This document shows, one piece after another, positions 7,669 through 17,075 of a stretch of DNA of 58,700 nucleotides; the stretch's first letter is position 1, and every line of letters starts with the position of its first letter. The translations under genes were made by a program, and so were the position numbers. The stretch is from an uncultured Myxococcales bacterium. Lineage in GTDB: Bacteria; Myxococcota_A; UBA9042. The stretch lies in NCBI GenBank assembly GCA_903929795.1, contig CAIYWC010000148.1:1-58700 (forward strand), given 5' to 3'. The notes below the pieces were generated by a model. That model searched no databases, was not told the origin of the DNA, and saw nothing but the letters and a program-made list of their open reading frames with translations.

Positions 7669-9486
7669 ATGAAATTACTAGGTATCGCAAGAGTCAGCAC
7701 CGAAGAACAGGCCGGCGACAACGGCGCTGGCCTCAACCGCCAACACGACGCGATCCAACGTGTCGCCGAGGCCAACGACGCAAAGCTCATCGGGATCGTC
7801 AACATCGTCGACGTCTCCGGCAGCGACGTCGGCACGTCCAAGGAGTGGCTGACGCAGGTTCTGCCGCTCATCGCCGACCCCGACGTCCACATAGCCATCG
7901 ACGCGCTCGACCGGCTCATCCGGGCGTCCAACTTCGCCGCGTTTGGCGTCCTGGCCACCTGCCAGCACACGGGCACGCGCATCTATACGCCCGCAGGGAC
8001 GCACGACCTCGCCCGGCCCGATGGCGTGTTGGTCAGTGGCTTGCTCGCGCTGATTGGCGGCAAGGAGAAGGCGGAAATCGTCCGCCGCTCTCAGGCTGGC
8101 AAGGAAGCGAAAAGGCAGCGCGGGCAGTGGGTTCAGAGCGTGGATTTTTTGCCGCGCGGGATCGCATATGACCGCAAGACGCAGACCTGGAGCTACACTC
8201 CGGCGGCAGAAGGCGTCCGGGAGATGTTCAAGCAGGCTGCGCACGGCGCGACAAAGGCCGAGATTGGCCGGCGAACCGGTGTCCCGAGCCAGACCATCCG
8301 CTCGCTGCTTCAGAACCCGATCTACGACGGACGGCTGGTCTTTGCCTCGCGGTCGAGCGGGCGGATTGCCAACTCCAGGCACCAGAAGAAGGTGGCGCGT
8401 CCGGCCGACCACGTCATCGACGTGCGGGTCTTCAGCGAGACTGACCAGCTTGTGCCGCACGAGCTCTGGCTCAGCGTGCAAGCGCGACTCCACACCGCCG
8501 AACAGGCACACCGACGAACCCGTCAAGCCACGGCGCCATCCTCGTGGGCTTCCTCGTTCCTGTTTAGCGGGCACGAGTCCGATGTGGAAGGAACCGCTGC
8601 GCGCCGGCACGTCGTCTACGGCTGCAGCACCGGCGCCGGACCTCGCGCCGCCCCCAGGTACATGTGCCGCTGCAAACACGGGGACTCGTCGCGTGAATTG
8701 CGCCGCTGCGGGCTTGTGGGCTTCCGCTGCGATGTCGTGAATCCGTGCCTCGACCGTTACCTGACCGACTTGACCCACAGCGACTGGCTGGTCGCAGCCG
8801 CGTTCGAAGCGGTCAAACAGGCCAAGGCGCCGGACACCGCCGCTCTGGGCGAACGAACGGCGAGAGCGCTGGCTGCCCTGGAACGACGCGAGAGGCGGCT
8901 GCTGGACCTCTACGAGCACGACGGCATCGACCTGCACGAGCACACTGCGCGTCGGGAAGTCATCAAGACGGAACGGGCGGTGCTGCAGCAGGCGCTGGTC
9001 AACGCGATTGCTGTGCCGGCTGTGCCGAGCGAGCGTGCGATTCGCTCCCAGGCTCAAGCTTGGCGGTGGAATGCGGAGTGGCCGCCGGAGCAAAAGCGCA
9101 AGTGGTTGGCCAAATACGCGCAGGGGATCCATATCGCGAACGACGCAATCGTGCAGGCGAATTTTCGCGTCTACGGCGACGACGGGAGCGTTGTGACGTG
9201 TACTTCAGACCGACCGGCGGGATGGGAAGAACTGCTGGGCCATGCGCCTGCCGGCATCAAGCGCACGGCCGGCGTGCGGGGAGCGGTTCCGACGGCGCTG
9301 GCGGCCGACAGCTTGGGCATCAGCGGCGACATGCTGCGGTGGTATCTGGCACGCGGCATCGTGACGTTCAACGGGGCCATGAGCGGGAACAAGCGCTTGT
9401 GGACGCCGCAGGACATCGACGTGGCCCGGCTGGAATTGACGGCTCACCACAGCGAACGCGGCGTCCGGCGTGGTGTCAGTCAGTGA
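7669..9486 (+). CDS. Large serine recombinase (resolvase/integrase family)
   Basis: The 605-residue frame starts at ATG 7669, eight bases after AGGAGG. The N-terminus (IARVSTEEQ) carries the catalytic serine at residue 10. ALDRLIR and the EIVRRSQAGKEAK helix match the rest of the resolvase catalytic domain. A recombinase domain follows (TKAEIGRRTGVPSQTIRSLL, NPIYDGRLVF). The zinc-ribbon region has CRCKHG and several further cysteines, then a coiled coil. Unusually, the last about 70 residues (TALAADSLGISGDMLRWYLA, then LWTPQDID) look like a MerR/excisionase-type winged helix. Such enzymes integrate or excise mobile elements. It could be the integrase of part of this island, although serine integrases do not usually target tRNA genes. 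Confidence 0.85.
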   Translation: MKLLGIARVSTEEQAGDNGAGLNRQHDAIQRVAEANDAKLIGIVNIVDVSGSDVGTSKEWLTQVLPLIADPDVHIAIDALDRLIRASNFAAFGVLATCQHTGTRIYTPAGTHDLARPDGVLVSGLLALIGGKEKAEIVRRSQAGKEAKRQRGQWVQSVDFLPRGIAYDRKTQTWSYTPAAEGVREMFKQAAHGATKAEIGRRTGVPSQTIRSLLQNPIYDGRLVFASRSSGRIANSRHQKKVARPADHVIDVRVFSETDQLVPHELWLSVQARLHTAEQAHRRTRQATAPSSWASSFLFSGHESDVEGTAARRHVVYGCSTGAGPRAAPRYMCRCKHGDSSRELRRCGLVGFRCDVVNPCLDRYLTDLTHSDWLVAAAFEAVKQAKAPDTAALGERTARALAALERRERRLLDLYEHDGIDLHEHTARREVIKTERAVLQQALVNAIAVPAVPSERAIRSQAQAWRWNAEWPPEQKRKWLAKYAQGIHIANDAIVQANFRVYGDDGSVVTCTSDRPAGWEELLGHAPAGIKRTAGVRGAVPTALAADSLGISGDMLRWYLARGIVTFNGAMSGNKRLWTPQDIDVARLELTAHHSERGVRRGVSQ

Positions 9487-9994
9487 GCATGCCAGCGTGC
9501 ATGAGCAGAGCCGCCGCGAACCGCGTGAGCCGCTGGCCCTCGGTCGACTCACGATCGGCCAGGCGTTGGGCGATGGTCAGGTGACGCGCCGGCCAATGCA
9601 CTTGATTCGTTGCAGAATCGACCCAAGGATACTCTAGTTGCTGCTCGCGCGCCGGGTCGCCCTGAACCAGTTGCGGGTGCAGCCGCTCCAGTTCCACGAC
9701 CAACGGCAGCACGTGCTTGTAGGCGTACTGGTCGCCGTGGCCGATGATCTTCAGCAACTCGGGCTCGCGCTTGAGCTGCGCGACCAGGATCGATGCCGCA
9801 GCGTGCGAGTTCGTGGCCTTGTCGACGTCGATGTTCTTGCCGAGGAGCAGGATGCCCTTGGCGGCTTTTTCAAACGTCATCTGCAGGAGCATCGCCATGA
9901 CGGCCGGGGCAGCAGTTCCAACGGCGTGGGCGGCCAGCAAGTCGTCCGCGGCCTGCGCCAAGTAGGCCGCAGCCCACGCTTCACGGCTTGGCAC
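9476..9994 (-). CDS. HEPN-like helical protein
   Basis: This 172-residue, almost all-helical protein begins with AWAAAYLAQAADDLLAAH, then LQMTFEKAAKGILLL and a later SHAAASIL. That layout matches HEPN domains (AxxDL...Q-x3-EKA-x-K...tH-x-L). The RNase motif R-x4-6-H is not evident, so it may be a non-catalytic HEPN. The GTG start lies two bases after the stop of the upstream 103-residue gene, which indicates an operon. Its 3' end overlaps the recombinase end by 11 bases in convergent orientation. The pair may be a toxin-antitoxin or cargo module of the recombinase element, but this is inference. Confidence 0.6.
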   Translation of the reverse strand: MPSREAWAAAYLAQAADDLLAAHAVGTAAPAVMAMLLQMTFEKAAKGILLLGKNIDVDKATNSHAAASILVAQLKREPELLKIIGHGDQYAYKHVLPLVVELERLHPQLVQGDPAREQQLEYPWVDSATNQVHWPARHLTIAQRLADRESTEGQRLTRFAAALLMHAGMLTD

Positions 9995-9996
9995 GG

Positions 9997-10308
9997 TCAG
10001 CCGACCTTCTTGAGTTCTTCCAGTTTCCCAAACTCTACGGGCAGATGCAGTTTGCCCGCCTGCAGATCACGCCATTCGCTGGGGCTCGCCAGCACGACGA
10101 CTGACGCGTACGGCACGCCAAGGTCCGGGCGGGCCCGAAAACGAAACGGCAGCAGATCGCCAGCGGGGCCGATGGAGCCGGTCACCTCCAGCAAGCGGAT
10201 CTCGTTGCCGGCAGGAATCCTATAGATTTCCAGCGTTTCCGGGTCGTTGTGGCGATGCGTGGCGGCAAGATCCTCCGCTGCTTCTTCGACGGTCTGCGAG
10301 TTTCCCAT
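9997..10308 (-). CDS. Conserved-looking 103-residue protein, partner of the HEPN-like gene
   Basis: AGGAGG lies six bases before the ATG. The protein is mixed alpha/beta with an acidic N-terminal helix (TVEEAAEDLAATHRHN), a strand-rich middle (TLEIYRIPAGNEIRLLEVTG) and a lysine-rich tail. No cysteines, signal peptide or known motif are seen. It is the first gene of a two-gene operon whose second gene encodes the HEPN-like protein two bases further on. The function is unknown. An antitoxin or regulator role is only a guess from position and size. Confidence 0.6.
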   Translation of the reverse strand: MGNSQTVEEAAEDLAATHRHNDPETLEIYRIPAGNEIRLLEVTGSIGPAGDLLPFRFRARPDLGVPYASVVVLASPSEWRDLQAGKLHLPVEFGKLEELKKVG

Positions 10309-10395
10309 CCGGTGCCTCCTGCGCTCAGAACTCCACGATACGCATGCGGCTGCCGGGCGTCAACGCGCCGGTTCCACGATTCCACGATGCGCCCG

Positions 10396-10520
10396 TGTCA
10401 TTTTCAGTTGTTCAGCCGCAAGGTCGGCTGGCGGCCAGCACGAGCCGGTCCACACGTTGCGCATCGGCTACCCTGCTGCCCAGGGCGTCCAGGGCGGCTA
10501 TCGGCGCAGACCGGCACAAT
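10396..10520. repeat. Degenerate dispersed repeat, copy in 10309-10665 gap
   Basis: The stretch shows TTTTCAGTTGTTCAG, CGGTCCACACGTTGCGCATC, GCGTCCAGG and GGCTATCGGCGCAG in the order seen at 18164-18275 and around 53300-54440. No gene is seen in the rest of 10309-10665. Confidence 0.55.
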
Positions 10521-10665
10521 CCCCGTTGCAAGCATGTATCAAGGCAACGGGCGGTGCGAGCGGCGGTGACCAGCACTCGCTCGACGCCACGGAGACGAGC
10601 GTGTTATACGAGCGCGCACACAGGACGGCTTTCAAACTCCGGCCTTGAGCCCTTAGGAGCTGCAA

Positions 10666-13600
10666 ATGCGCAAGAATTTCTCAAGTCCTTTCGATGGCTC
10701 GGGCTTCCTTGCCGCCATCGTCCTGCTCCTTGCGCCCGCCTGCGGCAGCAACGATAGCGGTGTCGCGGGCACGACCCCGGCCGACGCGATCGAGACAGCA
10801 TCGGCCAGCGATGCGACCGAGGATGCACCCGACGTTGCGAGCAGTGACGCCGACACTGCCCCGGAAGTCCTGACTGACATCGCCGTGGACGCACTCGACG
10901 CGATAACCGATGCCGGCGATGCCGCTCAACCATCGGACACCCTGGCTGACATCGACTCCGATTCGGCAGGCGGCGGAGACATCGGCGGCGGCGGCGATGT
11001 TGCTGACGTGGCCGCGAGCCTACAGGATATCGGCGCCGATGCCATGGATGCCGCCGATGCATCGCAGGACGCTGATTCGTCGGCTGATTCGGTAGTTGGG
11101 CCGACCGCTTGCGTCTCTGACAAGGAGTGCAACGCCAGCGGAAAGGTGTGCGACCCGTTGACGAAAGTCTGCGTCACCTGCCTGACCGATGCGGAATGCG
11201 CGCCCAGCCAGCACTGCGTTGGCCTGACGTGCCAATCGTACACCGGCTGCACGAACTCGTTGGGTTGCACGACAGCGAAGGGCCCCGATGGCGCCGCCCA
11301 GCCGATCTGCGACAAGTCGATCGGCGAGTGCAGCGCGTGCGTGACCGCCGCGGATTGCCCGGCCAGCAACGATTGTCTTGCCAAGCAGTGCAAGCCATTC
11401 ACGCCGTGCGTCAATTCCACCCAGTGCCCGACGGACCAGGTGTGCGACAAAGTTGGCGGTCGCTGCGTGCAGTGCCTCGGCGATAACGACTGCAAGGCCA
11501 ACGAAAAATGCGAAGCCGGTACCTGCAAGCCGTTCATGCCATGCACCAGCGACAAGCAGTGCACGCCGCTCGGCCTGCTTTGCGACCAGACCGCTGGCAT
11601 GTGCGCGCAGTGCCTCGTCAACACAGACTGCCCGGACATCTACAACTGTCAGAAAGTCGGCGTCGGCAAGACAGGCGTGTGCGTTTTGGACATGTGCGCG
11701 CAGGGACAGGGCGCGTGCTCGAACAACGCCATGGTCACCTGCACGCTCGTCGGCGACGGCTACGCCAGCCCGCAGGCGTGCGGCGCGGAGAGCACGTGCG
11801 TGGCGCCCGGTGGCAAGCCTGTGTGTTCGCCCTGGGTATGCACGCCGGGCACGAATTGTGACGGCGACAAGTCCGTGAACTGCGCAGCCGACGGCCTATC
11901 TATCGTTACTTCGACCGACTGCGCGGCTTCGGGCGGCAAGTGCATCAGCGGCAACTGCAAGAGCGTCATCTGCGTCCCAAACCTGCCTTATTGCGACGGA
12001 TTGGTCGCCAAGTTGTGCGATTCGACCGGCCTGCAGCCGACGATTGTCAAGACGTGCGGGGCCTCGCAGTTCTGCGCAGCTGGCGTCTGCAAAGCCCAGC
12101 TCTGTCAGCCGAAACTCGCTGCGTGCGATGGAAACAAGCCTGCGACCTGCAACGCGGACGGCAGCGGCTACACGGCGGTTGGTCTCGACTGCGGCGTTAC
12201 GCAGACGTGCAGCGCCGGGCAGTGCGTGGCGCAAGTGTGCGGCAATGGCGTTGTTGAGGGCACGGAGCAGTGCGATGCCGGTCCCGCTACCGGCAGTGGC
12301 TGCATGCAGTCATGCGCCTGTGTCGATCCAAAGTGCGGCGGCGATGTCGACTCGTATTGGGCAGACGTCGTTCTGCTGATGCACATGGACGGCAGCCAGG
12401 GCAGCACGACATTCATCGATGAAAAAGGCCATGTAGCATCGTCGGTCGGCACGGCAATCGTCGCTCAGACACCGTCCGCCAAATTTGGGTCGGGTTCAAT
12501 GGAAGCCATCAAGGCGGGCGAGTATTTGACGTTTCCCGCGTCAGATGACTGGAAGTTCGGTACCGGGGATTTCACAATCGAGACGTGGATTTATCCGACG
12601 ACTGGACCGGTGACAGACACCTCGTTCAACGCCATCATCGTGACGTCTTGGGGCGGTCCGAACAACTGGGCGTTGGTCTGGAACGAGGGGATCACGCCCG
12701 GCAAGGGAAAGTTTTGGCTCTGGGAGTCGAGCGGAACTTCGATTGCCTTCACCAAGCCGAGCACAATCAATCAGTGGATTCACGTCGCCGCGGTGCGTCA
12801 CGCGGGCCAGCTCGGTGTGTTCGTTGACGGGGTCTTGACCGTTGAGGGCTGGCAGGCAGCGCCTCAGGACCTCAGCACAGCCGAAAATCTGTATGTCGGC
12901 GTCAATGGTTGCTGCGTGGACGTGCAGCACTTCCCGGGTTACATCGACGAGTTGCGCATCACCAAAGGTGTCGCGAGGTACGCCTCGAACTTCACTCCGC
13001 CGACCACGACCTTCGGTTCGCCCGGCGTATTGGGCGTGCCAGGAGTCTGCGCAGCGAACGTCGCGACCTGTCTCGGCAACCTCGCGGGCGCGTGCAACGC
13101 GGAAGGCACCGGGCTGGTGAGCGCGACGGATTGCACGGCGAGCGGGCAAGTGTGCGCTGCCGGCGTGTGCCAGGCACCCGCACCAAATGGAATGGCGCTA
13201 ATCTCAGGTGGCACTTTCTGGATGGGCTGCAACAGCGCCAAGGACGCGAACTGTAATGCCGACGAGAATCCACAGCACAAGGTGACTTTGAGCAGCTACT
13301 CCATCGACATCACCGAGACGACGGTTGGCCAGTACAAAGCTTGCGTGGATGCGGGCGCGTGCACTGCGCCGAGTTCGGTGCAGCCAGCGCAGTACGCGAC
13401 GTATCCGGGCTTGACGCAGAGCCCGGTGAACTTCGTGAACTGGACGCAGGCGCAGGCGTACTGCAAATGGCGTGGCACGGCGTTCGATCTGCCGACCGAG
13501 GCGCAGTGGGAGATGGCGGCGCGGGGAAGTTGCGAGAAGAACAGCAGCACGGGCGGAGACGCGGCGTGCGCGCAGGCGATGCGGACGTACCCTTGGGGCG

Positions 13601-13944
13601 AGCAGACGGCGACTTGCAGCTACGCCGTGATCAGCAATGGCATCAATGGTTGCGGGACGAACGCGACGGAAGCGGTCGGGTCGATCCCTGCGGGGGACAG
13701 TCCGTACGGGCTGCACGACATGGCCGGCAATGTCTGGGAGTGGGCGCGAGACTGGTACGCGTCGTCGTACACGGCCGGGGATCAAACCGATCCTTCGGGT
13801 CCCGGCAGCGGCTCCAGCCGGGTCTATCGCGGCGGCAGCTTCAACAATGACGCTGTCTTTCAGCGGGCGGGCAGTCGTTACTCTGGCGCCGCGTCCACCA
13901 CCGGCTCCTACCTCGGCCTGCGCTGTGCCAGGACTTATCCGTGA
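10666..13944 (+). CDS. Multidomain lipoprotein: Cys-rich repeats, LamG and FGE/SUMF1 domain
   Basis: This 1092-residue protein starts with a signal peptide and lipobox LAPAC (Cys26), so it should be a surface or periplasmic lipoprotein. Residues 30-145 are an Asp/Ala/Ser-rich low-complexity linker. About 148-560 hold many six- to eight-cysteine repeats (for example CLTDAECAPSQHC). About 565-780 form a concanavalin-like LamG domain (VVLLMHMDG, FTIETWIYP, GYIDELRITKGVARY). A second short Cys segment follows, then an FGE-sulfatase fold from about 843 to the end (ISGGTFWMG, DITETTVGQY, LPTEAQWEMA, YPWGE, DMAGNVWEWARDWY, RVYRGGSF). LamG suggests carbohydrate or matrix binding. Catalysis by the FGE fold is not established. 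It is homologous in its last domain to the truncated gene at 1-1041. Confidence 0.88.
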   Translation: MRKNFSSPFDGSGFLAAIVLLLAPACGSNDSGVAGTTPADAIETASASDATEDAPDVASSDADTAPEVLTDIAVDALDAITDAGDAAQPSDTLADIDSDSAGGGDIGGGGDVADVAASLQDIGADAMDAADASQDADSSADSVVGPTACVSDKECNASGKVCDPLTKVCVTCLTDAECAPSQHCVGLTCQSYTGCTNSLGCTTAKGPDGAAQPICDKSIGECSACVTAADCPASNDCLAKQCKPFTPCVNSTQCPTDQVCDKVGGRCVQCLGDNDCKANEKCEAGTCKPFMPCTSDKQCTPLGLLCDQTAGMCAQCLVNTDCPDIYNCQKVGVGKTGVCVLDMCAQGQGACSNNAMVTCTLVGDGYASPQACGAESTCVAPGGKPVCSPWVCTPGTNCDGDKSVNCAADGLSIVTSTDCAASGGKCISGNCKSVICVPNLPYCDGLVAKLCDSTGLQPTIVKTCGASQFCAAGVCKAQLCQPKLAACDGNKPATCNADGSGYTAVGLDCGVTQTCSAGQCVAQVCGNGVVEGTEQCDAGPATGSGCMQSCACVDPKCGGDVDSYWADVVLLMHMDGSQGSTTFIDEKGHVASSVGTAIVAQTPSAKFGSGSMEAIKAGEYLTFPASDDWKFGTGDFTIETWIYPTTGPVTDTSFNAIIVTSWGGPNNWALVWNEGITPGKGKFWLWESSGTSIAFTKPSTINQWIHVAAVRHAGQLGVFVDGVLTVEGWQAAPQDLSTAENLYVGVNGCCVDVQHFPGYIDELRITKGVARYASNFTPPTTTFGSPGVLGVPGVCAANVATCLGNLAGACNAEGTGLVSATDCTASGQVCAAGVCQAPAPNGMALISGGTFWMGCNSAKDANCNADENPQHKVTLSSYSIDITETTVGQYKACVDAGACTAPSSVQPAQYATYPGLTQSPVNFVNWTQAQAYCKWRGTAFDLPTEAQWEMAARGSCEKNSSTGGDAACAQAMRTYPWGEQTATCSYAVISNGINGCGTNATEAVGSIPAGDSPYGLHDMAGNVWEWARDWYASSYTAGDQTDPSGPGSGSSRVYRGGSFNNDAVFQRAGSRYSGAASTTGSYLGLRCARTYP

Positions 13945-14098
13945 CGGAACCGGGCGCGCGCGCCGGTAGGCGGTTGACTTCGCCGCCGAATGTGGTGGTG
14001 CGCAAACAGATCCAATGCGGACGCCTGTGCCCTGATCGGAACGGCCGGCATGGTGCCTGCGGACGGACGCAGAGTGAAGGAAGCTTCAAGGGGGAAAG

Positions 14099-14716
14099 AT
14101 GAGCAGAATCTATGGGCCAGATGACATCGGCGCGATCAAGAATGTCCGCGCGCCCGGCGAGGAGGGCCCGGCCTTCGTGTATCTGGGCGCTCGGCCGGAC
14201 CAAGGCTTTGCCGGTACATGGTGCAAGGCTGGCGAACACACGGTCGCCGACTTCCCCGAGCCGGCAACACCAGCAGGCGGCGTAGGGGATCTTCTGGCCG
14301 TCTCGTGTCAACGAGACTTCCCCTTGCCCCAGGTCGGCCAACTCGTTGTGCTCGCCCAACGCGGCATTTACACACACATTGGGATTCTGCGTAGTGACCG
14401 CTGGCTGCCCGTGGCGCGACCGAACCATGACTACAAGCACTTCGTCTGGCTCGAGGTGCTGGCGATCAACGCGGAACCGAACGGCGCCGACGCCAGATTG
14501 CGGGCGCAGGCACCAGACGGGCACGTTCGGCCGCAGTGGTTCATGCCCGGCGGTGGCTCGCGATTCTTGCCCGTCGACGAAACGACGCTCCCGCCCGTGA
14601 TCGCGACACCCAAGGCATTCCGCGAAGCACTGTGGACGCGATTCTTCGGCGAACCCCCGGTGGGGCCGGCGGGCCGAGTCGTCGGTATCGCCGATCGATC
14701 CGCGGTTCGCGCGTAG
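14099..14716 (+). CDS. Hypothetical 205-residue protein
   Basis: The ATG follows a purine-rich GGGGGAAAG ribosome site. The protein is globular, rich in Pro, Gly and Trp, with a central strand-rich stretch (VGQLVVLAQRGIYTHIGIL) and KHFVWLEVLAINAEP. It has no signal peptide, membrane helix or cysteine pattern. A C-terminal helical part (TPKAFREALWTRFFGEPP) follows. I do not recognise a family. The gene is alone between the FGE lipoprotein and a repeat-containing gap, with codon use like its neighbours. Confidence 0.6.
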   Translation: MSRIYGPDDIGAIKNVRAPGEEGPAFVYLGARPDQGFAGTWCKAGEHTVADFPEPATPAGGVGDLLAVSCQRDFPLPQVGQLVVLAQRGIYTHIGILRSDRWLPVARPNHDYKHFVWLEVLAINAEPNGADARLRAQAPDGHVRPQWFMPGGGSRFLPVDETTLPPVIATPKAFREALWTRFFGEPPVGPAGRVVGIADRSAVRA

Positions 14717-14774
14717 CCGGGTCGCCGAGGGTGATCTGGCCGCCCGCACCGCGTCCCCGATCGTACCCGGCCCC

Positions 14775-14950
14775 AAGATCTTCAGGTGCTCAAGCATTCC
14801 TGCCGCAGCCGGCAGCAACGCCGATCTGACTGGTACGGGACGACCGGAGTACTTCACGTTGAAATAGGACAAGTCGGCATTGACACCATCCTGGTCAACG
14901 GGTGCCCGCTGTGAAAAGTACAGGCCCCATTCGCCGGCCGACACTTTGCG
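14775..14950. repeat. Degenerate dispersed repeat, copy in 14717-15048 gap
   Basis: It aligns over about 140 bp with 16850-17000: shared blocks include GCCGATCTGACTGG, GGACAAGTCG, TTGACACCATC, GGTCAACGGG and CGCTGTGAAAAGTAC. No gene is supported in 14717-15048. Confidence 0.65.
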
Positions 14951-15048
14951 CTTCCTGTCACGCATCGTTTACGCTGCATCGTCCAAGACGGCCTGGAAGG
15001 GCATTGGCGCAGTGACGGGTTACTCCTCGAACGACAGGGAAGGGTCCA

Positions 15049-15423
15049 ATGGCGAAACGATTAGCGATTCCAAAGGCTTGGCGCATCGAAATCCTCGAAA
15101 AGACGAATGGCAGGTGTCACGTATGCGCGACGGACGTCCGCGAGGCTACCAACTGGTCGGCGGACCATGTGTTCCCGTTGGATCGAGGGGGCGAGCACTC
15201 CGTTGGAAACCTCGTTCCTGTCTGTCCGCCGTGCAACCGGGCGCGATGGATGCGCAGCCCGGAGACAATTCGCCGAATTCTGGTGCTCGGAACATTTGCT
15301 CATATTCAGTGCCGGGAAGGGACCGAATTGGGAAAACAGATCGCAGCCGCGTTGCAGGCGCATGAGTTGGGATTGGCCTCGCGCCGCCGCTCTTCCAGCG
15401 AACGTCCAGGGGATCAGCCATGA
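15049..15423 (+). CDS. HNH endonuclease
   Basis: This 124-residue protein has the full HNH signature: GRCHVC, ADHVFPLDRGGEHS and NLVPVCPPCNRAR, with two CxxC pairs for structural zinc and the catalytic histidine in ADHV. A compact HNH domain fills residues 10-75. The tail is helical and then basic (SRRRSS). The ATG is preceded by AGGGAAGGG. Stand-alone HNH proteins of this size occur in restriction, phage and mobile-element settings. The specific role here is not shown. The neighbours are a repeat region and a convergent lipoprotein gene. Confidence 0.88.
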   Translation: MAKRLAIPKAWRIEILEKTNGRCHVCATDVREATNWSADHVFPLDRGGEHSVGNLVPVCPPCNRARWMRSPETIRRILVLGTFAHIQCREGTELGKQIAAALQAHELGLASRRRSSSERPGDQP

Positions 15424-15452
15424 AGTCAACATAAGGCGCAGGCTGCTTGGCG

Positions 15453-16544
15453 TTACTCGGCCAGTTCGGCCCGGTCGATCTGAGCCGAGTCCGCCCGACC
15501 CACGCAAGAGGCCAGACGACCGGTGAAGGCGACGAACGCACCGCGTTCGAGGGCGGCGGCGACCGGCTTGGCAAACACGACATCTGCCCACACGGTCTCC
15601 TGTCCGCCGTCGTCGGCGTCCCAAATGAAGCGCACGTTTGCCTTCTTGCCCGATGTGACGTCGTCTAGGTATGCGAGTTCGAACCGGTACAACTTGCCCT
15701 CGTATTTCTTGCATTCTTTCCGCAACGCTTTCTTCTGGACCGTGGTCACTTGGCCCGAAGCGATTTGAAAGGAGCACTTGTACAGGACATCGTTGCCGTT
15801 GTCCGGTGGCTCCGAAGACGCGGAAGGCATTGTAGCCGTTGCGGAAGTAGGCTGTGCTTGCGTTCCGGACATCCGTCGACCCGATCGAACAGGGGGCTGT
15901 CCAATCGGGTCTGGCGTCTCCACGGTCGGTCGGAAGGTCTCTGCCACGCGCGCTTCGTCACGGCGGGCGTCGCGTGCGGCATTTTCCCCAGTCCTCTTGG
16001 CGCAACGCTGAGAGTCCTCGTTTACCATAGCCAGATACTTCGTCAGGAAATGTTCTGACACGTCTTGAAAATACGGCTTGTTATCCCCCCGAAAGAACAC
16101 CTGCAGTTGGATGCCGCCTTTTGGCGCCTTGTCGCAACAGAATCGATAGCCCGTATCCTCGTCACACCAAGCCTCTCTGACCATCGGTTCCGCCCACGGA
16201 TCGAAATCTGCAACGAGGCGATCTGTTGACCAGCCCGCCGACTTTCGCTCTGGCGTGACATGGCCGAGATTTGGACGATTCTTGCTCGGCCGATCATCCC
16301 AATGTTTGACTGAAACGCCGCCGCTTTCCTCGCATCGTCCCGGCACCTCGAGAGCGAGGACATGCGAGCGCCCCGCAACGGGTTGAAAACCTTTCACGAT
16401 TGTGTCAGCACACGGCAGAGAGCCATCGTGGCGTACGGTTGCGCTCCCGCAGCCACCGGCCAGCAGAGCAAGGACCAAAACTGCAGATGCACATACCCGC
16501 AACGGAGTCGAGCTGTCACCCTGCGCGCAGTAGCCGCAATCCAT
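15453..16544 (-). CDS. Lipoprotein with a C-terminal OB-fold-like domain
   Basis: The N-terminus has a hydrophobic segment (AVLVLALLAGGC) with the lipobox cysteine at residue 32. The mature region contains paired cysteines (YRFCCDK) and a long polar Ser/Thr/Pro/Glu-rich linker at about 200-245. The last about 110 residues (KLYRFELAYLDDV, KANVRFIWDADDG, FVAFTGRLASC, QIDRAELAE) resemble the tRNA_anti-like OB fold seen in exported proteins. The ATG 16544 was chosen because the signal follows it. The role is unknown; location at the outer membrane or periplasm is inferred. It converges on the HNH gene. Confidence 0.7.
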   Translation of the reverse strand: MDCGYCAQGDSSTPLRVCASAVLVLALLAGGCGSATVRHDGSLPCADTIVKGFQPVAGRSHVLALEVPGRCEESGGVSVKHWDDRPSKNRPNLGHVTPERKSAGWSTDRLVADFDPWAEPMVREAWCDEDTGYRFCCDKAPKGGIQLQVFFRGDNKPYFQDVSEHFLTKYLAMVNEDSQRCAKRTGENAARDARRDEARVAETFRPTVETPDPIGQPPVRSGRRMSGTQAQPTSATATMPSASSEPPDNGNDVLYKCSFQIASGQVTTVQKKALRKECKKYEGKLYRFELAYLDDVTSGKKANVRFIWDADDGGQETVWADVVFAKPVAAALERGAFVAFTGRLASCVGRADSAQIDRAELAE

Positions 16545-16724
16545 GTGCCTCCTGGCATTCGGCCGTCAGTTCGCGCTCGCCCACGGTCGAACGCGCCTCA
16601 TCGGCCAGCTTAAACGAGTGTGCGCACGCCAGTGATCGCTGTCAATCGTTGTGCGTAGAAGGAACTCCAAGCCACATCCGCCCCCGCATCCCGCGCCCGC
16701 TCCGGCGGATAGGGCTTGCGGTGG

Positions 16725-17010
16725 GGGCGCGGTTTGCCATTCGCCGTCTCCATCGAGCTCCTTGGCAGCCCGGACCATCCAGAGCAGCCTGAAGTCGAGC
16801 TTGACCAACGAGCCCGGCAAGGCCGAGCGACCCACACAGAATCGCGTCAGTTTCGGGTGTTCAGGCGCAGCGGCCCGCCCGCGGCCGACAGCAACGGCGA
16901 TCTGACTGGCGCAGGACGATCGGCGCACCTCATGTTGCTTTGGGACAAATCGCTCTCGACACCATGGCGGTCAACCGGTATCCGCAGTGCGAAGTGGCGG
17001 CGGCAAGTCG
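16725..17010. repeat. Degenerate dispersed repeat, longest copy (16545-17075 gap)
   Basis: This copy joins the two halves seen separately elsewhere. The right part matches 14775-14950 and 24505-24590 (GGACAAATCG, GACACCATGGCGGTCAACC). The left part matches 54188-54320 (GCCATTCGCCGTCTCC, TTTCGGGTGTTCAGGCGCAG). Translated on the minus strand, several copies keep related phrases (HFALRIPVDRHGVESDLS and APEHPKLT), so a decayed coding element is possible. No intact gene is seen in 16545-17075. Confidence 0.65.
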
Positions 17011-17075
17011 AAGGGGAAGGCACGCCGGACGCGCGCTGGTCCAGCCGTGCTGCCAAGGGATGACTCGGTTCGCCG

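Noticed and set aside
7678..9132. Long open frame on the minus strand opposite the recombinase
   Set aside because: It is an antisense shadow of a GC-rich gene; its translation is Arg/Ala/Pro-rich with no motif, while the plus-strand frame has clear recombinase motifs.
13945..13975. GC-rich palindrome after the FGE lipoprotein as a terminator
   Set aside because: The CCGG-GCGCGC-CCGG hairpin has no T-tract and such palindromes arise easily at this GC content.
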